Positions 26,890-35,296 of a stretch of 64,000 nucleotides of DNA are shown piece after piece. The position numbers and the translations under genes are program-made. Within the stretch, counting starts at the first letter, position 1. Each line of letters begins with the position of its first letter. Under the pieces are notes generated by a model. The model worked only from the letters and a program-made list of their open reading frames with translations, was not told the DNA's origin and did no database searches. Source of the DNA: Psychroflexus sediminis (lineage in GTDB: Bacteria; Bacteroidota; Bacteroidia; Flavobacteriales; Flavobacteriaceae); the NCBI RefSeq assembly GCF_900099815.1, contig NZ_FNCW01000004.1, forward strand, positions 124,001 through 188,000, in the 5' to 3' direction.

Positions 26890-28164
26890 TCTTAAAAAAC
26901 TTCCCGCCAAATAGCCATCGACAATCCGATGATCAAAAGATAAAGACAAATACATCATCTGCCTGATTTCTATTTGATCTCCGTCCTCATATTCGATAAC
27001 CTCAGCTCTTTTCTTTATGATTCCCGTAGCTAATATGGCTGCCTCCGGCTGGTTGATAATGGGTGTTCCCATCAGGCTACCAAAGGTTCCCACATTGGAG
27101 ATGGTAAACGTACTTCCCCGGGTATCATCACTGGTCAGTTTGTTATCCCTGGCTTTTGCCACGAGGGCATTAACCTCTTTGGCTAAGATTTTCAAATCTT
27201 TTTGATCAGGATTCTTTACCACAGGGACAATCAGATTTCCACTAGGTAAGGCGGTTGCCATTCCGATATTGATATCATCCTTTACAATGATGTTATTTCC
27301 GTCCAGTGAAGAATTTATCATCGGAAAATCCTGAATGGCCTTTGTCACTGCCTGAATGAAAAGTGGAGTGTAAGTTAATTTCTCACCGGTTTCTTCCTGG
27401 AATTTTGCCTTGTTTTCATTTCTCCAGTTGACCAGCCCGGTCATATCTGCTTCTACATAAGCCGTGACATGGGGTGAGGTGTGTTTGGAAAACACCATAT
27501 GATCGGCAATCATCTGTCGCATCCTGTCCATCTCCACAAGCTTTCCTTTCCCTTTGTCAAATTTCAAAACGGGAACTTGAAAGCCCGAGGATGGGTCAGG
27601 CACAGGCTGGGCAAACTGAGCCGGTCTTCCGTCTTCTAAGTATTTATAGACATCAGATTTTTTCAACCGCTCATCGGTTCCGGAAGCTGGAATTCTAGCC
27701 AGCTCTTCGTAGCTGATGTGGTAATCTCTGGCTATTTTTTCAACCAGAGGTGAATAAAAGTGATTCCCTCTTGTCCCTGATTTCCACTCCGCATTAGTGG
27801 TCTGTGTCTGAGCTTTTGTTTTTTGCTTCTGTGGCGCTTTGGGTGCCTGGCGCTCAGGCTGCTTCTCTGATGTATTTGCTTTGCTTTCTTTCTCTTCTGA
27901 AGGTGATTCTGCTTGACCTGAGGATTCCAGAATCGCAATAACTTCACCGATTTTAACAACTTCCTTAGCTTCAAACCTAATTTCAACAAGCCGTCCCGAA
28001 CATGGCGCAGGAACTTCGTTATCGACTTTATCCGTTCCCACCTCTACTAAAATATCACCCTCCTGAAAACTTTCCCCTTCCCCTACTATCCAATTTAAGA
28101 TAGTACCTTCGGTAATGCTTTCTCCCATTTTAGGAAGTTTAAATTCTGTGGTTTCTTTACTCAT
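26860..28164 (-). CDS. 2-oxoacid dehydrogenase complex E2 (second copy in window)
   Basis: 434 residues. The lipoyl domain has the acceptor Lys in VGTDKVDNEVPAP (near 45), then a Gln/Lys/Ala-rich linker (KQPERQAPKAPQKQ), an E3-binding domain (FYSPLVEKIARDYHIS, near 130-165) and the catalytic domain with the canonical signature FDHRIVDG near 410. Probably the partner of the fused E1 at 24132, making a branched-chain-type complex; E3 is not in the window. Its 3' end is duplicated downstream next to the GxxExxY gene. Confidence 0.92.
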   Translation of the reverse strand: MSKETTEFKLPKMGESITEGTILNWIVGEGESFQEGDILVEVGTDKVDNEVPAPCSGRLVEIRFEAKEVVKIGEVIAILESSGQAESPSEEKESKANTSEKQPERQAPKAPQKQKTKAQTQTTNAEWKSGTRGNHFYSPLVEKIARDYHISYEELARIPASGTDERLKKSDVYKYLEDGRPAQFAQPVPDPSSGFQVPVLKFDKGKGKLVEMDRMRQMIADHMVFSKHTSPHVTAYVEADMTGLVNWRNENKAKFQEETGEKLTYTPLFIQAVTKAIQDFPMINSSLDGNNIIVKDDINIGMATALPSGNLIVPVVKNPDQKDLKILAKEVNALVAKARDNKLTSDDTRGSTFTISNVGTFGSLMGTPIINQPEAAILATGIIKKRAEVIEYEDGDQIEIRQMMYLSLSFDHRIVDGYLAGSFLRRIADYLEDS

Positions 28165-28208
28165 ACCTTTTCTTTCTAGCTTTTGCTTTCAAACTGATTA
28201 AGTCACAA

Positions 28209-28811
28209 TCAGTTTTCGCCTTTAAATTCTTTTAATGTCTCATAAAAATCTTCCTGCTTGGGCCTGTTTTCAGGAATCGTTCTCATTGGCTCAACCTCTT
28301 CCAAACTGTTGTGACAATCGGCAGGCAATTGCTGATATAGTTTGGTTCCGGCAGTTTTCCAGGCAATCATTTCATCGGATACTTTTTTAATGATTTTGGC
28401 TGGATTGCCTACGACTAAACTTCGCCTGGGGATTTTAGTCTCTGCTTTCACAAATGCCAGAGCACCAATGATAGATTCAGCGCCAATTTCAGCATCGTCC
28501 ATAATGACAGAATTCATTCCGATCAGGCAATTCCTACCTAAATTGGCCCCATGAATGATAGCCCCATGTCCTACGTGAGCTCCTTTTTTCAAAACGATCG
28601 ACTTCCCGGGGAACATGTGAACGGTACAATTCTCCTGAACATTAACTCCGTCTTCCAGTATAATCTCACCCCAGTCTCCTCGAATGGCCGCACCCGGTCC
28701 TATATAGCAGTCTTTACCGATAATCACATTTCCGGTGACCGCTGCCTGTGGATGCACAAAGCTGGATTCGTGAATGACGGGGATATGTCCTTTAAATGAA
28801 TATATACTCAT
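28209..28811 (-). CDS. paaY: Hexapeptide-repeat protein, gamma-carbonic anhydrase/PaaY type
   Basis: 200 residues forming a left-handed beta helix: repeated [LIV]GxxxxI units such as GNVIIGKDCYIGPGAAIRGD, GHGAIIHGANLGRNCLIGMN and NSVIMDDAEIGAESIIGA. Zinc-site His residues lie in VHMFPG, AHVGHGAIIHG. PaaY proteins are thioesterases that relieve CoA traps in phenylacetate breakdown, and the position in the paa run supports that name over a plain carbonic anhydrase. Confidence 0.88.
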   Translation of the reverse strand: MSIYSFKGHIPVIHESSFVHPQAAVTGNVIIGKDCYIGPGAAIRGDWGEIILEDGVNVQENCTVHMFPGKSIVLKKGAHVGHGAIIHGANLGRNCLIGMNSVIMDDAEIGAESIIGALAFVKAETKIPRRSLVVGNPAKIIKKVSDEMIAWKTAGTKLYQQLPADCHNSLEEVEPMRTIPENRPKQEDFYETLKEFKGEN

Positions 28812-28823
28812 AATACATTAATT

Positions 28824-29330
28824 TTAGAGGGTAGTGGTTAGGTTGTAGCGGGTAGAGCATACCAATTAATATATTGACTAATTATCTTTACTTTTTATAT
28901 ATTTCATTAAAGAAGATAGCATTTTATTAATTTCAACAAGATAACCTCTATTGATTTCATATTCGTCAAAAGAAATATAGTTTCTTCTATAAGCTTTTGT
29001 CGATGCAGATACACATTCTCTTGAACTGTTCCTTGCAATTCTCAAATAATTTAAAAAGCTAGCATCAGAACCACCAGAACCTTCTGCTATATTAAAAGCG
29101 ATCAAATCTGCTGCACGAGCAAATTGTGATGAAAGCCTATAATCTTCAATTTTTGGGAATCTTTTGATCTGATTGTAAACTATTTCACCAAATTCCATTG
29201 CCTTTTGATATACATTCAAGTCCTCAAAATTAAAGTGATATCTACTTTTCAAAATATTTAGAATGTTTAAAAAAAATAAAATTAGTGATTTTTAATAACC
29301 ATTTACTTTTCTCTAAATACTACCCTCTAA
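28824..29330. repeat. Inverted repeats bounding four-helix-bundle cassette 1
   Basis: TTAGAGGGTAGT at 28824-28835 and its exact reverse complement ACTACCCTCTAA at 29319-29330 enclose the four-helix-bundle gene. Next to the left arm is TTAGGTTGTAG, which also occurs at the edge of cassette 2 (35283-35293). Confidence 0.65.
28878..29252 (-). CDS. Four-helix-bundle protein (S23/23S-rRNA-intervening-sequence type), cassette 1
   Basis: 124 residues, all alpha: FEDLNVYQKAMEFGEIVYNQ, FARAADLIAFNIAEGSGG and ECVSASTKAYRRNYISFDEY are the family hallmarks. The start is TTG at 29252. Relatives are encoded in 23S rRNA intervening sequences or as avd-like partners of diversity-generating reverse transcriptases; neither is nearby. 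It is about half identical to the damaged copy at 35318 and sits between paaY and a crotonase gene on the same strand, enclosed by inverted repeats. Function unknown. Confidence 0.85.
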   Translation of the reverse strand: MKSRYHFNFEDLNVYQKAMEFGEIVYNQIKRFPKIEDYRLSSQFARAADLIAFNIAEGSGGSDASFLNYLRIARNSSRECVSASTKAYRRNYISFDEYEINRGYLVEINKMLSSLMKYIKSKDN

Positions 29331-30083
29331 TCACTTAAACCTCTTCAGTTTCTCTTTCGTAAACGAGCTCAACACCAGTTTCCCGCTGATTTTTGCGCGT
29401 TCTATCAACAGCTCATCCCAGTCTTCAGTGCCTCGCCAGAACATTTGTTTCATATGCTTCACGGCTTCAGGGTTATATTCACATAGATTTTTAGCAAATT
29501 CTGAAACGGCTATATCCAGCTCTTCAGTGGTCTCATAAACATTTGCAAACAAACCTTTATCCCTGGCCCATTCAGCCGAATAAAAGGTGTTGGCGTCTAT
29601 CGCGATCTGTGACATTCCGCTTACACCCAGTTTTCGCTCCACAGCCGGACCCACCACAAACGGGCCTATGCCTAAATTCAGTTCACTTAATTTGATGGCT
29701 GCAAATTTCGTTGCCATGCAATAATCCATAGATGAGGCTAGGCCTACGCCGCCGCCAACGGTTTTTCCCTGGACGCGACCAATGATGAATTTTGGGCATG
29801 TACGCATGGCGTTAATGACATTGGCAAATCCACTGAAGAACTGCTCTCCGGTTTTTTCATCTTCAATAGAAATCAGTTCTTTAAAGCTGGCACCAGCACA
29901 GAAGGTACGCTCTCCTCCTGACTTCACTATAATCACAAGGACATTATCATCTTGTCCGACTTCAGTTATCGTTTCTGCCAACTCGGCCAGAATATCGCTG
30001 GGCAGAGAATTATGTGCCGGATGAAAGAATTCTACCGTTGCTATCCTGTCCTGAATATCTTTTTTAACGTAAGGTTTTGTCAT
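29331..30083 (-). CDS. Enoyl-CoA hydratase/isomerase family (PaaF-like)
   Basis: 250 residues of the crotonase fold. FCAGASFKELI and VQGKTVGGGVGLASSMDYCMAT form the oxyanion-hole regions. The usual second catalytic Glu region reads LSELNLGIGPFVVGPAVERK. In this cluster PaaF hydrates 2,3-dehydroadipyl-CoA; the other crotonase (37436) looks like PaaG, so this one is assigned to the PaaF role by elimination. Confidence 0.75.
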   Translation of the reverse strand: MTKPYVKKDIQDRIATVEFFHPAHNSLPSDILAELAETITEVGQDDNVLVIIVKSGGERTFCAGASFKELISIEDEKTGEQFFSGFANVINAMRTCPKFIIGRVQGKTVGGGVGLASSMDYCMATKFAAIKLSELNLGIGPFVVGPAVERKLGVSGMSQIAIDANTFYSAEWARDKGLFANVYETTEELDIAVSEFAKNLCEYNPEAVKHMKQMFWRGTEDWDELLIERAKISGKLVLSSFTKEKLKRFK

Positions 30084-30184
30084 AATTTATTCTATTTCTC
30101 AATCGATTTCGAATGTCCTTCAAAACTAATGATTGTTAGTATGATTCACAATTGGATTAAGTATGGATTTAAGATAATGCATGA

Positions 30185-32695
30185 TTAAATCAACCCAAAC
30201 TGCTCAAAATGATGATTGAAATGTTTTCGATTTAATAGTTTCCATTCAAAAGCTGTCAGCTCTCCAAAGACAGCATTTTTAGTTGTGGCATCGGGATGTT
30301 CTCTAAAGAAAACTACAAAAGTGTCATAGGCTTCCAGCAGTGCTTTTTTGGCTTCATCGAGATTCTCATGCTGCAACACCTCAAGCCCGTCTTTTTTCAT
30401 CAAAGGCATCTTGTAGCCTTTTGGCATTTTCTCGTAATTGTACAAGGTTTCCTGTACCTTTTCGAGATGCTCCTCCGGTGTAGCAACTTCAAAATCTGAA
30501 ATTTCTTCTGTAGCTATTTTCAAAGTCATTTCCAAATGCTCCAGCATATGCTGTGGTGTCATCATTCCCCATTGAGGCTGACTTTCTTCTGAAAGTGCTT
30601 TTAGCTTGCTTTCAACAAAATCTCTATCGATGTCATGAAACGTAGTCTGCTTCTTCTGGACCATCGTCAGGATGGTAGCGATGGCGACCAGTTTATCATC
30701 TTCTTCGACGGCTTCCGTATCGAATACCTCCACATACCATTTCACAATGCCGCTTGGAAGCTCCTTTCCTTTTTGATCTCTGTCCACCTTTTCTTTACAG
30801 GTCAGTCGCACATGAATCGTATCGTTGTGATACAGCGGTCTCAAAAATCGGATTTCTTCCAGGCCATAGTTGGCTGCAACCGGACCTTTGTTCGGGTATA
30901 CAAACAATCCAGCGGCGGCTGAGATAATAAAATAACCGTGTGCGGTCCGCTGCTCAAAAATGCTGCCTTCTAAGGAAGTAATATCAGTGTGTGCATAAAA
31001 ATGATCCCAGGTGAGGTTCCCAAAATTAATGATGTCGGTATCAGTCAAGGTTCGGTTATGGGTTTTTAAGGACATCCCCGGCTGAATGTCTTCCCAGTGA
31101 TAAGCAAACGGATGCTTTTCAGTTTCTTTATACTTAGCTTTGGGCTGATAAATTCCTGTGATTTCAGTCAGGGTCGTCGGACTTCCCTGTATGGCACAAC
31201 GCTGCATAAAGTGTTTGATGCCGCGTTTTCCTCCCATTTCTTCTCCACCACCTGCTCGTCCGGGGCCACCATGGACCAGATTTGGCAATGGCGAACCATG
31301 TCCTGTACTCTGCTTGGCAGATTCTCGATTAATGCACATAATCCTTCCGTGATGAGATGCTGCTTTGAGCGTATAATCACGCGCTATAGTATCATCATTG
31401 GTAAATATGGAACTCACCAGAGAACCCTTTCCTTTTTTGGAAAGCTGGATGGCTTCCTCTAAGGATTTATAAGGCATCAGTGTACTTACAGGACCAAAAG
31501 CTTCTGTAACATGAGCGGCTTCATTTTTGAAAGGCTCATGTTCTCTCATCAAAATGGGCTTCACAAAAGCTCCTTTGTCAAATTCAGCATTGAGGGTTTC
31601 CACAGCATTAAAGTCGCCATAGACTATTTCTGCTGTTTTTGAAATTTGATCAACTGCTTTTTTAACGGCTTCCACCTGTTTTTTATCGATTAAGCTACCC
31701 ATACGTACCTCCTTCAGTCTCGGATCGCCAAGTGTGACTTTATCCAAAGCTTTGCCTAAAGCGATTTGTACATCTTCAATTAAAGACTCAGGAACGATAG
31801 CACGCCGAATAGCCGTACATTTCTGACCGCATTTTACCGTCATTTCATTTCGCACCTCACGAATGAACAAATCAAATTCTGGCGTTCCGGGAACGGCGTC
31901 CTCTCCCAGGATTGAAGCATTCAACGAGTCCGCTTCCATCGTAAAAGGAACGGATTCCTCAAGCAGTCTCGGGTGACTTTTCAATAGTCGGCCCGTCGTT
32001 GCTGAACCTGTAAAGGTCACTATATCCTGAGATTCGACATGGTCTAAAATGCTTTTTTCGGTTCCTGAAATCAGCTGTAAAGCGCCTTCCGGTAAAATTC
32101 CGGAAGCGATGATTTCCTTGACTACCGCCTCGGTTAAGTAAGCCGACTGCGGTGCCGGCAGAACTACGGCAGGAACACCCGCCATCCAGTTCACCGCGCA
32201 TTTCTCCAGCATTCCCCACACAGGGAAGTTAAAGGCATTGATATGCACCGCTACTCCTTCTTTAGGCACCAGAATATGATGGGCCATAAATCGTCCGCCA
32301 TGCGACAAATCAATAGGATCCCCTTCCACATCAAAAGGCTGATTGGGAAACAATTTTCGCAACGAAGCATTGGCAAACAAATTTCCAAAACCCCCGTCGA
32401 TATCAAACCACGAATCCCGCTTGGTAGCTCCCGTACGGTAACTCAGTTCATAGAAGGCTCTTTTTTTCTTTTGAAGATAGAAAGCTAAGGATTTCAGCAT
32501 ATTGCCGCGTTCCTGGAAAGTCATTTTCCGGAGTGTATCCCCCTTTTCACGACCATAGGCCAGGACCTCAGGAATATTGAACCCCTCTACATTTATAGAA
32601 GTGAAATGTTCTCCGGTAATGGAATCACAAATCGGCTGATCTTCACCTTTTCCCTGAGTCCATTGGCCTTGTATATAACTTTGTGTGGTTTGCAT
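30185..32695 (-). CDS. paaZ: PaaZ: oxepin-CoA hydrolase / semialdehyde dehydrogenase with extra C-terminal domain
   Basis: Opens the oxepin-CoA ring and oxidises the aldehyde. The aldehyde dehydrogenase domain (about 1-515) has EMTVKCGQKCTAIRRA with the catalytic Cys; the MaoC-like hydratase domain (about 525-675) has HFYAHTD and AHGYFIISAAAGLF. A further 150 residues follow, alpha-helical with PQWGMMTPQHMLEHLEMT and the final KHFNHHFEQFG, resembling DinB/DUF1569-type domains. E. coli PaaZ has 681 residues and lacks this part. ATG at 32695 chosen (MQTTQSYIQGQW). Confidence 0.92.
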   Translation of the reverse strand: MQTTQSYIQGQWTQGKGEDQPICDSITGEHFTSINVEGFNIPEVLAYGREKGDTLRKMTFQERGNMLKSLAFYLQKKKRAFYELSYRTGATKRDSWFDIDGGFGNLFANASLRKLFPNQPFDVEGDPIDLSHGGRFMAHHILVPKEGVAVHINAFNFPVWGMLEKCAVNWMAGVPAVVLPAPQSAYLTEAVVKEIIASGILPEGALQLISGTEKSILDHVESQDIVTFTGSATTGRLLKSHPRLLEESVPFTMEADSLNASILGEDAVPGTPEFDLFIREVRNEMTVKCGQKCTAIRRAIVPESLIEDVQIALGKALDKVTLGDPRLKEVRMGSLIDKKQVEAVKKAVDQISKTAEIVYGDFNAVETLNAEFDKGAFVKPILMREHEPFKNEAAHVTEAFGPVSTLMPYKSLEEAIQLSKKGKGSLVSSIFTNDDTIARDYTLKAASHHGRIMCINRESAKQSTGHGSPLPNLVHGGPGRAGGGEEMGGKRGIKHFMQRCAIQGSPTTLTEITGIYQPKAKYKETEKHPFAYHWEDIQPGMSLKTHNRTLTDTDIINFGNLTWDHFYAHTDITSLEGSIFEQRTAHGYFIISAAAGLFVYPNKGPVAANYGLEEIRFLRPLYHNDTIHVRLTCKEKVDRDQKGKELPSGIVKWYVEVFDTEAVEEDDKLVAIATILTMVQKKQTTFHDIDRDFVESKLKALSEESQPQWGMMTPQHMLEHLEMTLKIATEEISDFEVATPEEHLEKVQETLYNYEKMPKGYKMPLMKKDGLEVLQHENLDEAKKALLEAYDTFVVFFREHPDATTKNAVFGELTAFEWKLLNRKHFNHHFEQFGLI

Positions 32696-32711
32696 GTTTA
32701 GTATTTTATGA

Positions 32712-33044
32712 TCAATATTTAATGATTTTTTCAAGATTTTCGATTACCACGCCCATTTCAGAAACATTCAAATGACCCAGCTTTTTCTTGAACCTTTCTT
32801 TAGAAATAGATCTTACATGTACGGACATTACCTCAGATTTTCTTTTCAATCCGTTACGCCCATTTGGATTTACGATAAGATTACCATGATAATTCTTAAG
32901 TTTGGAGGTTAAAGGACAAACTATCACGGTATTCAAATGTTTATTAGCCAAATTTCCAGAAATAACTACCGCAGGGCGCCGTCCACTTTGTTCACTCCCG
33001 AGAGCAGGATCAAGAAAAACCTCCCAAATTTCTCCTTTTTTCAT
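32712..33044 (-). CDS. Type II toxin, PemK/MazF family
   Basis: 110 residues: KKGEIWEVFLDPALGSEQSGRRPAVVISG is the classic MazF N-terminus with the conserved Arg-Pro, then VIVCPLTSKL and the Ser-His region SVHVRSIS. Such toxins cut mRNA. It overlaps the antitoxin gene by 4 bases and ends 17 bases before paaZ. Confidence 0.92.
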   Translation of the reverse strand: MKKGEIWEVFLDPALGSEQSGRRPAVVISGNLANKHLNTVIVCPLTSKLKNYHGNLIVNPNGRNGLKRKSEVMSVHVRSISKERFKKKLGHLNVSEMGVVIENLEKIIKY

Positions 33045-33286
33045 TCTTTATCAAATTCCTTTAATAGCTCAAAATAGTCAGCCATGCCTTCTTCAGCCAT
33101 CGCAATCATATCTGGATCATTAGCCATCCTTTTGTAGGATTTTTCATAAGCTGCCCTATCGAGTTGCTCCAAATAAATATTCAATGCTCTTTCTATAATT
33201 TTATTTTTAGGCATTTTCAAATTAGAAGAAGCTTTAGCTAGCTTATCTAACAAATCATCTGGTAGTGAAGATGTAAATGTCGTCAT
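33041..33286 (-). CDS. Ribbon-helix-helix antitoxin
   Basis: 81 residues. MTTFTSSLPDDLLDKLAKASSNLKMPKNKIIERAL fits an N-terminal ribbon-helix-helix DNA-binding domain; the acidic C-terminus (EEGMADYFELLKEFDKE) is probably the toxin-binding tail. It precedes the toxin with an ATGA-type overlap, the standard order, and has its own promoter-like element. Confidence 0.88.
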   Translation of the reverse strand: MTTFTSSLPDDLLDKLAKASSNLKMPKNKIIERALNIYLEQLDRAAYEKSYKRMANDPDMIAMAEEGMADYFELLKEFDKE

Positions 33287-33300
33287 GATTATAGTTTTAT

Positions 33301-33308
33301 CAAATATA
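33301..33308 (-). promoter_or_regulatory. Putative -7 element of the toxin-antitoxin pair
   Basis: TATATTTG on the minus strand, 15 bases before the antitoxin ATG. It suggests the pair is transcribed independently of the paa genes around it. Confidence 0.5.
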
Positions 33309-33357
33309 ATAATTATTTACATATCATATTTATAAAACATAAATACAAAAAACTAAT

Positions 33358-33411
33358 TTAAATCACATTCTCAATCACAGCAGCATAGCCCTGTCCAACG
33401 CGAACGCATCC
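33358..33411 (-). pseudogene. Stub of a second thiolase C-terminus
   Basis: On the minus strand this stretch reads CVRVGQGYAAVIENVI-stop, clearly matching the C-terminus of the complete thiolase just upstream (CVGVGQGYAAIIERV-stop), with about 74 percent DNA identity over 42 bases. It is in another frame from that gene and lacks any body. A hairpin-rich stretch (33405-33468) separates the two ends. Confidence 0.75.
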
Positions 33412-33469
33412 CAAATCGCAATGCTCTCGGGACTTTACCGAATCATTACATTCACGGCACTCAGCATGG

Positions 33470-34672
33470 CTAAACTCTTTCAATAATAGCAGCGTAACCC
33501 TGTCCTACTCCAACACACATAGTTATTAATGCGTATTTTTTATTGGTTAACTGAAGCTGAAGTGCTGCCGTATAGGCTAACCGGGTTCCGGTAACACCCA
33601 AGGGGTGACCAATCGCAATCGCACCACCATTCGGGTTTATTCTCGGATCATCATCGTTCAATCCCCAGGCCCTGATACAGGCTAAAGATTGAGCGGCAAA
33701 AGCTTCATTCAGCTCGATGATATCCATATCTTCCATTTTCAAACCAGCTTTTGCCAGAGCTTTATTGGAAGCCTCCACTGGTCCAATGCCCATAATCCTT
33801 GGCTCTACACCTACTACTGCCGAACTTAAAATTTTCGCAATAGGCTTCAAATTATAGGCATCAATAGCCTTTTGTGAGGCTACAATGGTAGCGGCTGCGC
33901 CATCGTTTAGTCCTGAAGAATTCCCGGCAGTCACGCTCCCCTCTTTCCTAAAGGCTGGTCTAAGTTTACCTAAGACTTCCAGTTTAGTTTGAGGTTTTAC
34001 AAACTCATCCTGAGCAAAAACCAGATCCTCCTGCTTCCGCCTTGGAATATTTACTGCGATAATCTCTTTCGCCAGACGTCCATTTTCCTGAGCCTTACTG
34101 GCTTTCCTTTGCGAGTGATAGGCAAACGCATCCTGATCTTCACGCGAAATTTCATGAATATCGACCAGATTTTCTGCCGTCAATCCCATGCCGTCGGTGC
34201 CGTACATCTCATGCATTTTGGGATTGACAAACCGCCACCCGAAACTCGTGTCGTACATTTTAGCATCATTACCAAAAGCCGAAGAGGGTTTTGCAATAGC
34301 GTAAGGACCTCGTGTCATGTGCTCCACTCCACCAGCGATAAACAATTCACCATCTCCCGCTTTTATCGCTCGATTGGCATGAATAATAGCCGAAAGTCCA
34401 CTACTACACAATCTGTTGACGGTTTCTCCAGGCACAGAGTGTGGCAAACCCGCCAATAGCGAGCACATTCGGGCTACATTCCGGTTATCTTCTCCAGCCT
34501 GATTGGCACAGCCTAAAATGACATCATCAAAAGCTTCCTTGGGGATAGATGGGTTTCTTCTCAAAATTTCTTTGATCACCAAAGCGCCCAGATCATCTGC
34601 TCTCACTGGCGAAAGCGTCCCTTTATAGTTCCCAATTGGTGTTCGTATCCCGTCTATAATGTATGCGTCCAT
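33470..34672 (-). CDS. Thiolase, 3-oxoadipyl-CoA/acetyl-CoA acyltransferase
   Basis: 400 residues. Nucleophile Cys near 91 in VNRLCSSGLSAI, catalytic His in NPNGGAIAIGHPLGVTG and second Cys in MCVGVGQGYAA. In the phenylacetate route this step (PaaJ) is used on 3-oxo-5,6-dehydrosuberyl-CoA and 3-oxoadipyl-CoA. The ATG at 34672 (MDAYIIDGIRTPIGNYKG) is chosen; the open frame runs 84 bases further upstream through repeat-like sequence. Confidence 0.92.
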   Translation of the reverse strand: MDAYIIDGIRTPIGNYKGTLSPVRADDLGALVIKEILRRNPSIPKEAFDDVILGCANQAGEDNRNVARMCSLLAGLPHSVPGETVNRLCSSGLSAIIHANRAIKAGDGELFIAGGVEHMTRGPYAIAKPSSAFGNDAKMYDTSFGWRFVNPKMHEMYGTDGMGLTAENLVDIHEISREDQDAFAYHSQRKASKAQENGRLAKEIIAVNIPRRKQEDLVFAQDEFVKPQTKLEVLGKLRPAFRKEGSVTAGNSSGLNDGAAATIVASQKAIDAYNLKPIAKILSSAVVGVEPRIMGIGPVEASNKALAKAGLKMEDMDIIELNEAFAAQSLACIRAWGLNDDDPRINPNGGAIAIGHPLGVTGTRLAYTAALQLQLTNKKYALITMCVGVGQGYAAIIERV

Positions 34673-34824
34673 AGTTAATTTGTTTATTATTTTGGGCGTT
34701 AACAGGCTTTTCGTTTCAAGTCCTCTTCTGGAGATGGCTTTCACAAACTTTCCCATGAGCTCCTTTCAGTCGCTTTGGCAAAGCTGTTTCAGCTCAACAC
34801 CTACTATCCGGGCTTTCCACTGCA

Positions 34825-34846
34825 ACCTGCCTGCCGGCAGGCAGGT
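34825..34846. repeat. 22-base perfect palindrome
   Basis: Arms ACCTGCCTGCC / GGCAGGCAGGT with no spacer. It lies between the thiolase and thioesterase genes. CCTGCC/GGCAGG ends also bound the elements at 38436 and 40238. Confidence 0.85.
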
Positions 34847-34879
34847 ACCTAACGCAAATTCGTTTTCAATTTAATGTTT

Positions 34880-35296
34880 TTAGTCATTAGTTAAGTCCCA
34901 CTCTTTTGAAGTTCTATACACCACCCCTTTAAAAAGGGCTACAATTTCTTCTCCTCGCTTTACTTCAACATAATGAAATCCAAGTCTATTTTTAGTCACC
35001 TCAACAGTCGATTCTGCCGTAATATAATCATCGACTCCGAGAGCTTCAATATGATTGATAGACGTTTCGATAGACACTGCATACTTCCCGTAAGTATTGG
35101 CTGCAAAACCAAAAGCCGTATCAGCTAAAGCATAAGTAATACCTCCATGTGCTTTCTGCATCGAATTTAGCATCTCTGGTCGTATCTTCAAACCCACTTT
35201 GCATTTCCCCAAACTCACTTCCAAAATTTCAATTCCCAGCCAGGTGCTGAAGGGATCTTGGGAGAGCATCTTTTTAGGTATTAGGTTGTAGGACAT
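34880..35296 (-). CDS. paaI: PaaI-type hotdog thioesterase
   Basis: Hydrolyses hydroxyphenylacetyl-CoA and related stalled thioesters. 138 residues with the hotdog core MLNSMQKAHGGITYALADTAFGFAAN (the Asn, His-Gly-Gly and Asp of the active site) and VSIETSINHIEALGVDDYITAES. The first nine residues come from repeat sequence at the edge of cassette 2, so the original start may be Met10 (35269). Confidence 0.9.
   Translation of the reverse strand: MSYNLIPKKMLSQDPFSTWLGIEILEVSLGKCKVGLKIRPEMLNSMQKAHGGITYALADTAFGFAANTYGKYAVSIETSINHIEALGVDDYITAESTVEVTKNRLGFHYVEVKRGEEIVALFKGVVYRTSKEWDLTND

Noticed and set aside
30178-30192. TGATTAAATCA near the paaZ stop as an FNR-like box
   Set aside because: The spacing between half-sites is three bases, it lies at the end of a gene, and no promoter follows.
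34673-34756. N-terminal extension of the thiolase
   Set aside because: The family begins at MDAYIIDGIRTPIG; the 28 extra residues come from repeat-like DNA and have no counterpart.
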